A stretch of DNA of 26,161 bases from an uncultured Clostridia bacterium (GCA_934247855.1 CAKQKA010000008.1:1-26161); one strand, 5' to 3'; shown: positions 1-7,129, counted from the stretch's first letter. Numbers and translations are program-made. Notes: generated by a model not told the origin, from the letters alone.

Positions 1-376
1 ATATGTGACGAACCGAATAAACCGATGCGAAAAAGTTGGTTTTAAAAACCTGTTCTGCATCGTTTTCGGCTATGCTTTCAAACCTGCAAAACGGCGGTAA
101 AACGCCTGCGTTATTTATTAAAATGTCGGGGTATAGGTCGATTATCGCAAGTTTTTCAGCAAAATTAACCCATTCTTCTTCAACGCCGACGTCAAAGGCG
201 AAATATGTAAATTTGTCGCCTAATTCGCTTTTTACTTTTTCAAGTTTTTCTCTGTTTCTGCCGATTCCTATAACTGTGCAGTCGTATCGCTTAACTGCTT
301 TTTCGGCAATAAGTCTGCCAAAGCCCGAGCTTGCGCCGGTGATTACTATAGTTTTGTTTTTCAGCCAATTTTTCAT
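1..376 (-). CDS. short-chain dehydrogenase/reductase, N-terminal part (runs off window)
   Basis: NAD(P)-dependent oxidoreductase of the classical SDR family; substrate unknown. The 125 visible residues, starting MKNWLKNKTIVITGASSGFG, carry the Rossmann nucleotide-binding motif TGASSGFG (residues 13-20), an adenine-contacting Asp in FDV (D62), the NNAG motif (88-91) and the helix Asn of the catalytic tetrad (N114). The YxxxK catalytic pair would lie beyond the left edge, so the gene is cut by the window and is not shown to be broken. The ATG at 376-374 is the first possible start after an in-frame stop at 388-386. No Shine-Dalgarno precedes it, and a promoter sits so close that the message is probably leaderless. 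It is divergent from lon. Family assignment is firm; specificity is not readable. Confidence 0.9.
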   Translation of the reverse strand, partial: MKNWLKNKTIVITGASSGFGRLIAEKAVKRYDCTVIGIGRNREKLEKVKSELGDKFTYFAFDVGVEEEWVNFAEKLAIIDLYPDILINNAGVLPPFCRFESIAENDAEQVFKTNFFASVYSVRHI

Positions 377-382
377 AATGTG

Positions 383-411
383 ATTTTAACATTTTTATCG
401 CTGTAACGCAA
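383..411 (-). promoter_or_regulatory. promoter of the SDR gene (leaderless start predicted)
   Basis: On the minus strand TTGCGT (411-406) lies 17 nt before TAAAAT (388-383). A TG one base upstream of the -10 makes it an extended -10 (TGTTAAAAT). Transcription would begin about 7 nt after the -10, at or next to the A of the ATG at 376, which fits the missing ribosome-binding site. Confidence 0.55.
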
Positions 412-416
412 GAAAT

Positions 417-435
417 TTATCGCTTCGGGCGATAA
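417..435. other. hairpin between divergent SDR and lon promoters
   Basis: A perfect 7-bp inverted repeat, TTATCGC / GCGATAA, with a TTCGG loop and A/T-rich flanks that extend the pairing with one bulge. It lies just upstream of the SDR -35 and about 30 bp upstream of the lon -35. It could be an operator or a small hairpin; no known heat-shock operator (CIRCE, CtsR box) is recognisable in it. Confidence 0.4.
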
Positions 436-467
436 AATTTATTGCAAATAAATTTACCGATAAACAG

Positions 468-496
468 TTGACTTTTTTTTAAACGCACTTTATAAT
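468..496 (+). promoter_or_regulatory. sigma-A-type promoter of lon
   Basis: TTGACT (468-473), a 17-nt spacer and TATAAT (491-496), nearly perfect consensus. The predicted start near 503 gives a 5' leader of about 90 nt before the lon ATG. Confidence 0.8.
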
Positions 497-595
497 TACA
501 GGACACCGATAAATTATATATGTCGCGCATGCGTAAAGCTTGCGGAGTATTATGAACTCGGTTTAATCGATTATATTTTTACGGAGAATATAGAA

Positions 596-2959
596 ATGGC
601 AGAAAATTTTAAAGAAGCGGGCGGCGAAAAGGAAAATCTCGCCGTTATGACAGAAGAGTCTGTTTCGCTTCCGATGGTTGCCCTTAAGGGGCTGGTAATG
701 TTTCCCGATGTTTCTACCGCGTTCGACGCAGGGCGTTCGAAATCGCTTTTAGCGCTCAGCGATGCAACCAATACGGATAATCTTGTGTTTATTGCGTCGC
801 AGATAGATAAGGATGTGGACGAGCCAACGCCCGAACAAATTTATAACGTAGGTGTGGTTTGCCGCATAAAACGCAGTTTTCACTTTGAAAATGCTATCAG
901 TGTACACATTGAAGGGCTTTATCGTGCGGAAATTACAGAATATCTGAATACCGACGACCGTTTTACGGTTAAAGTGCGCGAATTGCCGGCTGAATACGAC
1001 GACGAAAAGGATGTTAAGGCTGCTTTCCACCTTGTGAAAACCAAACTGCGTGCCGCGATCGACGCGGGCGAGGCCGATTCGGTTAAAAAAGAAAAACTTT
1101 CGCAGGTTAAAGATATCGATAAATATATAAATATCGCGATGTTTTGTCTTGACGCCGAAGAGGAAGAAAAACAGCAGGTTTTGCAGACGACGTCGGTTAT
1201 TAAGCGTGCGGAATTGTTTATCGGCATACTGGTTGCGGGCGAAGAGATCAAAAAAGCCGAACGCAGGATCAGCGACCGCGTGCGCGAAAGCGTAGAAAAA
1301 GGGCAGAAAGAGTATTACCTTCGCGAACAACTCAAAGCCATTCATCAGGAACTCGGCGACGACGAAAACGAAAAGGATGAACTTCGTCAAAAAATACTCG
1401 ATAAGCATATGCCTGCCGAGGTAGAAGAAAAAGCGCTTAAAGAATTGTCGAGAATGTCTAAAATGAGTACGTCTTTGCCCGATTATTCGGTACTGCGTAC
1501 ATATCTTGACTGGATTTTGGATCTTCCGTTCGGCGTTAAATCGCCTGATTGTACGGATATAAATCAGGCTGAAAAGGTTCTTAATGCCGACCACTACGGG
1601 CTTGAAAAAGTAAAAACTCGTATTTTGGAATATTTGTCGGTTATGAAATTAACGGGTAAAATCGGCGGTTCGATACTCTGTCTTGTAGGTCCTCCGGGTG
1701 TAGGTAAAACCTCGGTTGCAAGCTCGGTCGCGCGTGCGCTCGGCAGAAAATTCGTGCGAATGAGCCTCGGCGGCGTAAAGGACGAAGCTGAAATTCGCGG
1801 ACACAGAAAGACTTATATCGGGGCTATTCCCGGCAGAATTATATACGGAATTAAGGACGCGGGAACTTGTAATCCCGTTTTCCTGCTCGACGAAATCGAT
1901 AAAATCTCGTCCGATTTGCGCGGCGATCCCGCAAGTGCGCTGCTCGAGGTGCTCGATCCCGAACAGAACTCGACCTTCCGTGATCGTTATCTCGAAGTGC
2001 CGTTCGATTTGTCCGACGTGCTGTTTATAACAACGGCAAACACGCTCGAAACAATCCCCGGTCCGCTGCTTGACCGTATGGAAGTCATAGAACTCAGCGG
2101 CTACACGCGCGAGGAAAAGGCCGAGATCGCAAAACGCTATCTCATTGATAAACAGAAAAAGGCAAACGGGCTTGAAAAGATTGATATTTCTTTCAGCGAA
2201 AGTGCCGTTAACGGTGTTATAGACGGGTATACGCGTGAAGCGGGCGTGAGAAATCTCGAGCGCGAAATCGGTACGATTTGCCGTAAAATCGCTTGCGACG
2301 TTGCCAAAAACGGAGAAAAAGGCAAGTACAAAATCACCGAAACAAACCTGCCGAAATACCTCGGCATAAGAAAATATTTGCCCGATGATACCGATTTGGG
2401 CTGCGAGGTCGGCTCGGCTACGGGGCTTGCCTGGACTGCCGTCGGCGGAACGACGCTCACCATCGAAGTTGCTCTTACTCCCGGCAAAGGCGAAATTTTG
2501 CTTACCGGGAAGCTTGGCGACGTAATGAAAGAGAGCGCGCGTGCGGCAATCAGCTATCTGCACGCTAATTACGAAAAATTCGGCATAAACGAAGAACTTT
2601 TCGGTTCGAGAAACCTTCATATTCACGTTCCCGAAGGGGCGACGCCAAAGGACGGACCGAGCGCGGGTATAACCATGGCGACCGCGTTGTTTTCGGCGTT
2701 TTCGGGCAAGGCTGTCAATAAGAACGTTGCCATGACGGGCGAAATTACATTACGCGGAAAAGTGCTGCCCATCGGCGGTCTTAAAGAAAAGGCTCTTGCG
2801 GCATATCGTCTCGGCATAAGAACGGTTATAATTCCTAAGAGTAATTTGAAAGACCTTGAAGAAATACCCGAAAAATATCGCAAACTTATCGAGTTTGTTC
2901 CCGTTTCGGATGCCGAAGAGGTTTTTGCACGCGCCATAGTCGGGTTTGAAACAAAATAA
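596..2959 (+). CDS. lon: ATP-dependent protease Lon
   Basis: Cytosolic AAA+ serine protease that degrades misfolded and regulatory proteins. The 787-residue length is normal for LonA. Order: N-terminal substrate-binding domain (about 25-215), coiled middle region (about 220-300), AAA+ module with Walker A GPPGVGKT (365-372) and Walker B VFLLDEID (428-435), then the C-terminal protease domain (about 595-780). The catalytic dyad is Ser689 in KDGPSAG and Lys732 in GGLKEK, with the same 43-residue spacing as in E. coli Lon (S679/K722). The ATG is preceded by a GGAG about 10 nt upstream and by a consensus promoter at 468-496. engB follows after 72 nt without an obvious terminator, the pairing known from Bacillus (lonA-ysxC). 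All key residues are present. Confidence 0.98.
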   Translation: MAENFKEAGGEKENLAVMTEESVSLPMVALKGLVMFPDVSTAFDAGRSKSLLALSDATNTDNLVFIASQIDKDVDEPTPEQIYNVGVVCRIKRSFHFENAISVHIEGLYRAEITEYLNTDDRFTVKVRELPAEYDDEKDVKAAFHLVKTKLRAAIDAGEADSVKKEKLSQVKDIDKYINIAMFCLDAEEEEKQQVLQTTSVIKRAELFIGILVAGEEIKKAERRISDRVRESVEKGQKEYYLREQLKAIHQELGDDENEKDELRQKILDKHMPAEVEEKALKELSRMSKMSTSLPDYSVLRTYLDWILDLPFGVKSPDCTDINQAEKVLNADHYGLEKVKTRILEYLSVMKLTGKIGGSILCLVGPPGVGKTSVASSVARALGRKFVRMSLGGVKDEAEIRGHRKTYIGAIPGRIIYGIKDAGTCNPVFLLDEIDKISSDLRGDPASALLEVLDPEQNSTFRDRYLEVPFDLSDVLFITTANTLETIPGPLLDRMEVIELSGYTREEKAEIAKRYLIDKQKKANGLEKIDISFSESAVNGVIDGYTREAGVRNLEREIGTICRKIACDVAKNGEKGKYKITETNLPKYLGIRKYLPDDTDLGCEVGSATGLAWTAVGGTTLTIEVALTPGKGEILLTGKLGDVMKESARAAISYLHANYEKFGINEELFGSRNLHIHVPEGATPKDGPSAGITMATALFSAFSGKAVNKNVAMTGEITLRGKVLPIGGLKEKALAAYRLGIRTVIIPKSNLKDLEEIPEKYRKLIEFVPVSDAEEVFARAIVGFETK

Positions 2960-3031
2960 AACAAAGTCGGTCTATACGTCGATTATTCGCACTTATGGGC
3001 GTATGTAATCGGTGTATATAAAGAGGTAACC

Positions 3032-3673
3032 ATGATAATAAACGACGCAAAATTTTTGAAGTCCGCGGCAGATAAAAGCGGTTTTATGCAATTCGATAAA
3101 CCGTTGATTGCCGTTTGCGGAAGAAGCAACGTAGGCAAAAGTTCGTTTATCAACATGATTTCTAACAGAAAAAAACTTGCAAGGACTTCCAAAGATCCGG
3201 GGCGCACGCGCCTTGTCAACTATTTTGACATGGGCGAGTTTGCGCTTGCAGATCTCCCGGGATATGGTTTTGCGCAGGTCTCAAAAAACGAAAAACTCAA
3301 GTGGGCACGCACGATCGAGGACTTCTTTGCCTATAAAGAACACGTTTCGCATGCGTTTTTGCTGCTTGATATCCGTCGCGAACCCAACGAGGACGATATA
3401 ATGTTCATAAATTATCTTAATCATTATATAATTCCTTTTACGGTGATTTGCACTAAAACGGATAAACTTTCCAAAACTCGCGTTAAACCCGCGGTAAAAA
3501 AAATGGCCGATTCGCTTACTTTGGGCGTGGGCAACGTGCTTGCCGTCTCCAACGATTCGGGGTTCGGCAAAGATAGCGTTTACTCTCGGCTCGACGAAAT
3601 CGTTGCCGCATATGCAATGACCGCAAGCGATAACTCTGACGATGATGAGCAATCGGGCGACGGCGACAACTAA
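3032..3673 (+). CDS. engB: ribosome biogenesis GTP-binding protein EngB/YsxC
   Basis: Essential TRAFAC-class GTPase that helps late assembly of the 50S ribosomal subunit. The 213 residues show the GTPase motifs in order: G1 GRSNVGKS (30-37), the G2 threonine in PGRT (59), G3 DLPG (74-77), G4 TKTD (141-144) and G5-like SND (173-175). The body ends near residue 195 and is followed by an acidic, Ser/Asp-rich tail not needed in the core family. The ATG has AGAGG about 5 nt upstream. It is probably co-transcribed with lon; the first convincing terminator downstream is at 3958-3988. Confidence 0.97.
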   Translation: MIINDAKFLKSAADKSGFMQFDKPLIAVCGRSNVGKSSFINMISNRKKLARTSKDPGRTRLVNYFDMGEFALADLPGYGFAQVSKNEKLKWARTIEDFFAYKEHVSHAFLLLDIRREPNEDDIMFINYLNHYIIPFTVICTKTDKLSKTRVKPAVKKMADSLTLGVGNVLAVSNDSGFGKDSVYSRLDEIVAAYAMTASDNSDDDEQSGDGDN

Positions 3674-3775
3674 AACTTCGGCGTGAATGAGTAAAAAATG
3701 AATAAAGCTAATAAAATAGTTATTTTTAAAGTCGAATACCGTGTATCGGTGTTTGGCTTTTTTTGTAATAGAAAA

Positions 3776-3943
3776 CCACTCGCTGAGCGAGTGGATAAAA
3801 AGTTTAGAACTATGGACAAAAAATATTCCTATGGCAAGATGAAAGCGACCGGCAATCTCAAAAAATCTAAAATCCATAGGAGATAGTTGAAAGGGAAAAG
3901 TAGCATAATGATACTTTACTTTGTCCTGTGTGCCGATAAGGCA
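3776..3943. other. structured non-coding segment (possible IS200-type remnant or ncRNA)
   Basis: About 300 bp between engB and the terminator hold no recognisable gene but several inverted repeats. These are an 8-bp hairpin with a TGA loop, CCACTCGC/GCGAGTGG (3776-3794); a distant 8-bp pair TCCTATGG (3827-3834) / CCATAGGA (3874-3881); AAAGTA/TACTTT (3897-3902/3912-3917); and TGCC-GATAA-GGCA (3931-3943) followed by A6T5. A 62-codon frame at 3698-3886 crosses it with no homology I recognise and no ribosome site. The first hairpin, followed by A-rich sequence and an ATG at 3812, resembles the subterminal palindrome and tnpA start of IS200/IS605 elements, but no transposase follows. This reading is inference. 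Confidence 0.35.
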
Positions 3944-3957
3944 AAAAATTTTTAACC

Positions 3958-3988
3958 AAAAAAAGCCGAAATAAATTCGGCGGTTTTT
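3958..3988. terminator. bidirectional terminator between convergent operons
   Basis: Stem GCCGAA/TTCGGC (3965-3970/3976-3981) with an ATAAA loop, a T5 run on the right (3984-3988) and seven A on the left (3958-3964). It can serve engB on the plus strand and the TSCPD gene on the minus strand. Confidence 0.8.
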
Positions 3989-4027
3989 GCTAAATGGTTA
4001 TAAGCTGAATGTTTATAAACTGAATGG

Positions 4028-4285
4028 TTATTGTTGATCCTTATGAGCCTCTTTGTACTCCATAAGCGCGGTGGCGAGCTGATCGGGGCAAGAGGTGTTG
4101 CCTTTGCACTTAATACCTTTCAGAATAGAGATAACTTCGTCGATGTCTTTATTGTTGACGAGTTTTGCAATACCCTGAAGGTTTCCGCTGCAACCGCCGA
4201 TGAATTTAACGTTACAAACTTTGCCGTCTACCACGTCGAACAGAATTTGACGGGAGCAAGTTCCTTTTGTACTATAGGTGTTCAT
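4028..4285 (-). CDS. TSCPD-domain protein (TIGR03905-like)
   Basis: Small conserved protein of unknown function; the TSCPD domain also occurs in ribonucleotide-reductase-like proteins. The chosen start at 4285 gives 85 residues and has AAAGGAGA 5 nt upstream. A longer frame reaching back to 4354 would overlap the upstream gene and has no ribosome site. The signature TSCPD is at 64-68, and cysteines at 10, 24, 32, 60 and 66 suggest metal or redox chemistry. Only 11 nt separate it from the DUF4364 gene, so the two are co-transcribed. It ends about 40 nt before the shared terminator. Confidence 0.85.
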   Translation of the reverse strand: MNTYSTKGTCSRQILFDVVDGKVCNVKFIGGCSGNLQGIAKLVNNKDIDEVISILKGIKCKGNTSCPDQLATALMEYKEAHKDQQ

Positions 4286-4296
4286 TTTGTTCTCCT

Positions 4297-4824
4297 TTAT
4301 TCCACGAGATTCTCGTAAAGCAGATCGAGTATGAGCATACCTTTTTCTTCCCAACGCTTGTAAATGTTTTTGGCAGTGAGTCTGCTCGGAACGTTCATTT
4401 TCAGTTCGAGTACGGGATGCGATGGCTCGACTATTTTAAGATTGACGGTGTAAGTACCGTCTTTATTCATATAATAATCTGCTAAGAATTCCTGTTTTTT
4501 CTTGTAATTCTGACTGTTAGCTTTGATAAAGCGCGAAATATTTTCCCGAAGGGAAGAGGGAATCTGCACAAAAAAATCGGCAAGACAAACCCGCCCGTCC
4601 GGGGTAATACTGTAAAGAGTTTCGCCGCTGACGGGTGTTAGCTTATAGATGAAGCCGTGCTCGATAAGTTGATTTATGATCGGCTTGCAATCCATATACG
4701 CGATCCAGTTGTTTGACGAACAGCAAATATCGAGTATGGTATTTTCCGTAAGCGGACATTCCATCTTGTCAAAGACGAACAGCAATATTAACTTGTTTAA
4801 AAGTGCGTCGCCCCGAACCTGCAT
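4297..4824 (-). CDS. DUF4364 family protein, probable winged-helix regulator
   Basis: 175 residues. The N-terminal 80 (for example LLNKLILLFVFDKMECPLTE, then a segment ending in SITPDGRVCLADFF) match the DUF4364 pattern, which is predicted to form a winged-helix DNA-binding fold as in PadR/MarR-like proteins. The C-terminal half (about 100-175) is a mixed domain that may bind a ligand or dimerise. The start has a very strong GGAGGA site. Its own weak promoter appears at 4968-4940, and it is followed closely by the TSCPD gene. The regulated targets are unknown. Family assignment is from memory of the sequence pattern; the regulator role is inference. Confidence 0.8.
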   Translation of the reverse strand: MQVRGDALLNKLILLFVFDKMECPLTENTILDICCSSNNWIAYMDCKPIINQLIEHGFIYKLTPVSGETLYSITPDGRVCLADFFVQIPSSLRENISRFIKANSQNYKKKQEFLADYYMNKDGTYTVNLKIVEPSHPVLELKMNVPSRLTAKNIYKRWEEKGMLILDLLYENLVE

Positions 4825-4903
4825 AAATTCCTCCGCTTCGGCGTGCCGTCGCTTTTTCGCGAGTGATTTTTATCGAGTTTTTAAACGAATTGTTTTAATC
4901 GAA

Positions 4904-4924
4904 CGATTTTAATCGGTAAAATCG
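4904..4924. other. hairpin in leader between the Crh-like gene and DUF4364
   Basis: Perfect 8-bp stem CGATTTTA/TAAAATCG with a 5-nt loop, about 70 nt downstream of the Crh-like stop and 80 nt upstream of the DUF4364 start. No T-run follows on the minus strand, so it is not a standard terminator. It may be a weak terminator or an mRNA processing/stability structure. Confidence 0.35.
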
Positions 4925-4939
4925 CAACCGTTTTGCGGT

Positions 4940-4968
4940 GTTTTACGCACGTCGGTTGTTTTTCTCAA
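4940..4968 (-). promoter_or_regulatory. putative promoter of DUF4364-TSCPD pair
   Basis: Minus strand TTGAGA (4968-4963), 17-nt spacer, TAAAAC (4945-4940). The match is moderate but the spacing is ideal; it lies about 115 nt before the DUF4364 ATG. Confidence 0.45.
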
Positions 4969-4994
4969 GTAAAAGCAACGGAAAATCCGAATTA

Positions 4995-5237
4995 TTACGC
5001 GGCAAATTGTTTGAGTTCTTCGATAAGCTGTTCGCACTCCGCTTTGCTCTTTTCGTCGGCGTGGATTTCAACGTCAATAGGCTTTGAAAGATCAAGGCTG
5101 AATATACCGAGAATGGACTTAGCGTCAACGACGTATCTGTCGCTTCTTAAATCTATTTCAAAGGAATAATTCTGTACGATAGAAACGAATTTTTTAACCT
5201 GTGATGCCATTTGCAACGAAATTCTTACTGATTTCAT
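4995..5237 (-). CDS. HPr-like/Crh-like protein lacking the PTS histidine
   Basis: 80-residue protein of the HPr fold, starting MKSVRISLQMASQVKKF. In HPr the phosphorylated His15 sits in GxHARP. Here the aligned stretch reads SLQMAS, so His is Gln (Q9) and the following Arg and Pro are also lost. The regulatory serine region is kept: KSILGIFSL, with Ser41 at the place of HPr Ser46. This is the same pattern as Bacillus Crh (Gln15, Ser46), which cannot carry PTS phosphate but can be phosphorylated by HprK to act with CcpA in carbon catabolite control. The start at 5237 has GGAGG 8 nt upstream and a consensus promoter, and is preferred over an upstream in-frame ATG at 5303. Whether it truly acts as Crh is inference. 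Confidence 0.8.
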   Translation of the reverse strand: MKSVRISLQMASQVKKFVSIVQNYSFEIDLRSDRYVVDAKSILGIFSLDLSKPIDVEIHADEKSKAECEQLIEELKQFAA

Positions 5238-5325
5238 AATAACAACCTCCAAAATTTGTGTAATCGTAAACGGTCGGGCGCCGTTGTTTATCGTCGTGCG
5301 CACGGCTCATTTACCTACAAACGAT

Positions 5326-5354
5326 ATTATACACGAATAGTTAAAAAAAATCAA
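5326..5354 (-). promoter_or_regulatory. promoter of the Crh-like gene
   Basis: Minus strand TTGATT (5354-5349), 17-nt spacer, perfect TATAAT (5331-5326). The leader to the ATG at 5237 is about 85 nt. Confidence 0.75.
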
Positions 5355-5455
5355 TAGTTTTATGAATAAAAAACCGAAACGTTTTTTAGTTTTTGTAAAT
5401 ACTTTTATAAACATAAAACGTATAGTAAACTCCGTTAAAATTTTAAAGTACGAGC

Positions 5456-5516
5456 TTTCCCCCTCGGGGTAATTCTCCCGCAAAACGGGGGAAATGTCGA
5501 AAATGCCATCGGCATT
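5456..5516. repeat. intergenic hairpin pair
   Basis: Two adjacent hairpins: TTTCCCCC/GGGGGAAA (5456-5463/5487-5494), then AATGCC-ATC-GGCATT (5502-5516). They open a gene-free stretch (5332-6267) and look like dispersed intergenic repeat units of gut Firmicutes. Multi-copy status cannot be shown from one window. Confidence 0.45.
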
Positions 5517-5661
5517 GAACGACAAAAGGGGCGCGCCGTGCGTAAGCGGGTGTGGATTTTACGAGTGAAACGAGTAAAAGACGAGAGAGAATAAAAAGGC
5601 TGATATAAAACATACAGCTCTTCCAATAAGGATACACGAATTATTAAAATTGTCCTCTTCC

Positions 5662-5699
5662 GGCACTTCGTGCCACCTTCTCCGACGGGAGAAGGCTTT
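5662..5699. repeat. double hairpin of intergenic-repeat type
   Basis: GGCAC-TTC-GTGCC (5662-5674), then CCTTCTCC/GGAGAAGG (5676-5683/5688-5695) followed by CTTTT. It resembles the recurring CTTCCGGC...GAGAAGG intergenic motifs of gut Clostridia, from memory. It could also stop transcription entering from the left. Confidence 0.45.
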
Positions 5700-5719
5700 T
5701 ATGCGGCGCGTTGCGCCCG

Positions 5720-5840
5720 GATGTTTCGACTACACTTTGTTTCGCTCAACATGACGGTATTAAAGTATTTGTATCGCGATAAAGTAAGTATTCGTCATCC
5801 TAAGACGGACTTATATACTCGGCTGACGAAGGATCTATCC
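5720..5840. repeat. two head-to-head degenerate GTCAT...GAAGGATCT-type repeats
   Basis: Copy 1, read on the minus strand (5756-5720), runs GTCATGTTGAGCG to GTCGAAACATCC. Copy 2, on the plus strand (5793-5840), runs CGTCATCCTAAG to GACGAAGGATCTATCC. Both fit the common intergenic template GTCATnnTGAGCG...GTCGAAnnATC found in many gut bacteria (knowledge from memory). They are inverted to one another and diverged. Confidence 0.4.
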
Positions 5841-5849
5841 GTCAGGCGC

Positions 5850-5981
5850 ATTTTTGCGGCATATTCTCGGACGCATTGCTGCGTTACTGCTTCGGGCAAA
5901 AGACCTCGATGACCGACAAGGTCTATCTCCCTCTTTTGCCCTTCGCAAGCCTTGCACTGTTTGTATCTATACCGCAAAAAT
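5850..5981. repeat. large nested inverted repeat
   Basis: Outer arms ATTTTTGCGG (5850-5859) / CCGCAAAAAT (5972-5981). Inner arms GGGCAAAAGA (5894-5903) / TCTTTTGCCC (5932-5941). Innermost GACCT/AGGTC (5902-5906/5919-5923), which shares two bases with the inner arm. The whole could fold as one long stem. No protein-coding signal is credible here; open frames across it have no ribosome site or family match. Confidence 0.5.
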
Positions 5982-6129
5982 ATATTGCTGTTTTGCAAAT
6001 TTAAATGCCCCCCAAAAAAAGTTAGACCAACAAGCCTAAAATTTGCCGATAAACCCCGCGAAACAATACAACAACCGGGGCAAATATAAATAAAAATATA
6101 AAACGATTATTTAATATAGTGAAAATCGA

Positions 6130-6158
6130 TTGAAAATTATTTTATAATGTGTTAATAT
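6130..6158 (+). promoter_or_regulatory. putative promoter for the unknown-protein/Nudix pair
   Basis: TTGAAA (6130-6135), 17-nt spacer, TAATAT (6153-6158), in an A/T-rich block that also contains TATAAT at 6143-6148. The exact -10 is uncertain, but the block is the only promoter-like region ahead of the gene at 6268. Confidence 0.45.
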
Positions 6159-6267
6159 ATTATAAGACGAACTATTGGATACTCAGGTAAGTCGACGCGT
6201 TTAACAGATGTCGGCGTTTTTGCGGAGTGTTATGTTTGTTCTGCATGTTTTCAAGGAGGGCGCAGTT

Positions 6268-7077
6268 TTGGTTACAAGGCAAAAATCAATCGAGAATTTC
6301 TCTGCTAAAGCCGACGATCTGATCGGTTGCGCCTATCTTCTCTCATCGGCGCGTATTTCCGCATTGCTTAAATCTATTGCTTCGTCGCGGTTGCTTTTAG
6401 AAATCGTGACTTATTGTCTTGACGGCGTCGATTTTGAAAACTTGTTGCAGGAATACTCCCTGCAAAGCAAGCCTTACCCGACCGATGACTTAAAAGTGCT
6501 TATCGCATTCGGTTTTCATTTGTTTACCGCAATCGACGCGGGTGAGTTCAAGCTGATCGATGTGCTGAACAACAATTACAAGCGCAGCAATCTTGAGCGT
6601 AGTTATCAGACGTTTTGTACTTCTTTTGTGCTTCCTTTCAAAGTGGCTATAGTCGATACTGCGGAAAAAGCGGCAAAAGAATACGACGTCGAAGTGATCA
6701 ACGAAAAAACAAAAAAGATGATTCTGGAACGCGACCAAAAGGGGGATTCCGAAGATGAGGAATATCCGTCCGTTTTTGTCCGCGCGGAAGAAGAGGACGG
6801 TTCGGGAAGAAAGAATTATCTGACCTGCTATTCCGATATTCAGGCATTAGTTGCCGACGACATGGCGAAGATTATGCATAGCAAGCTGCGCGATCGCGAA
6901 AAGAAAGATTTGCTTTTGCTACTTGAGGCTTTCCGCGATTGTTTGTTCAAAGGCTCGAAGGATCAGGTCAGACAGGCGTTTGTCAGTTACAAATACGCCG
7001 TGCAGAATTTTAAAAGATTAGACAGTTCGGTTGACGATATCGGCAGAATTTTGCGGTTTTGCGGTATAATAGACTGA
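6268..7077 (+). CDS. conserved-looking hypothetical protein, mostly helical
   Basis: I do not recognise this family. A TTG at 6268 is chosen as start because AAGGAGGG ends 7 nt before it, giving 269 residues beginning VTRQKSIENFSAKADDLIG after the start Met. ATGs at 6208 and 6232 in the same frame lack a comparable site. The protein is soluble with no signal peptide or membrane segment. The N-terminal 130 residues look helical. An acidic, probably flexible linker (around 150-185, with EDEEYP and AEEEDGSG) precedes a helical C-terminal part with KDLLLLLEAF. It is probably co-transcribed with the Nudix gene 52 nt downstream. Codon use matches its neighbours, so it is a real gene of unknown role. 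Confidence 0.7.
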   Translation: MVTRQKSIENFSAKADDLIGCAYLLSSARISALLKSIASSRLLLEIVTYCLDGVDFENLLQEYSLQSKPYPTDDLKVLIAFGFHLFTAIDAGEFKLIDVLNNNYKRSNLERSYQTFCTSFVLPFKVAIVDTAEKAAKEYDVEVINEKTKKMILERDQKGDSEDEEYPSVFVRAEEEDGSGRKNYLTCYSDIQALVADDMAKIMHSKLRDREKKDLLLLLEAFRDCLFKGSKDQVRQAFVSYKYAVQNFKRLDSSVDDIGRILRFCGIID

Positions 7078-7129
7078 TTTCGTTTTACTTAAAGTGTTCT
7101 TTAAGCAGATATTTCATAAGGAAAGCGTT

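Noticed and set aside
36..383. Plus-strand frame of 115 codons at the left edge
   Set aside because: It is the antisense shadow of the SDR gene, whose minus-strand translation has TGASSGFG and NNAG.
417..435. Heat-shock operator (CIRCE or CtsR box) for lon
   Set aside because: The inverted repeat TTATCGC/GCGATAA does not match either consensus and the loop is too short for CIRCE.
749..2626. Long minus-strand open frames opposite lon (281 and 325 codons)
   Set aside because: They are antisense to a fully motif-supported lon, carry no known domain, and are rich in Phe/Arg/Ile as expected from reading codon-biased DNA backwards.
3698..3886. 62-codon frame as a real gene
   Set aside because: No ribosome site, it spans a perfect hairpin, and the protein has no motif; kept only as part of the structured segment.
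5307..6039. Several 60-80-codon frames in the gene-free gap
   Set aside because: They lie over hairpins and degenerate repeats, on both strands, with no ribosome sites or family patterns.
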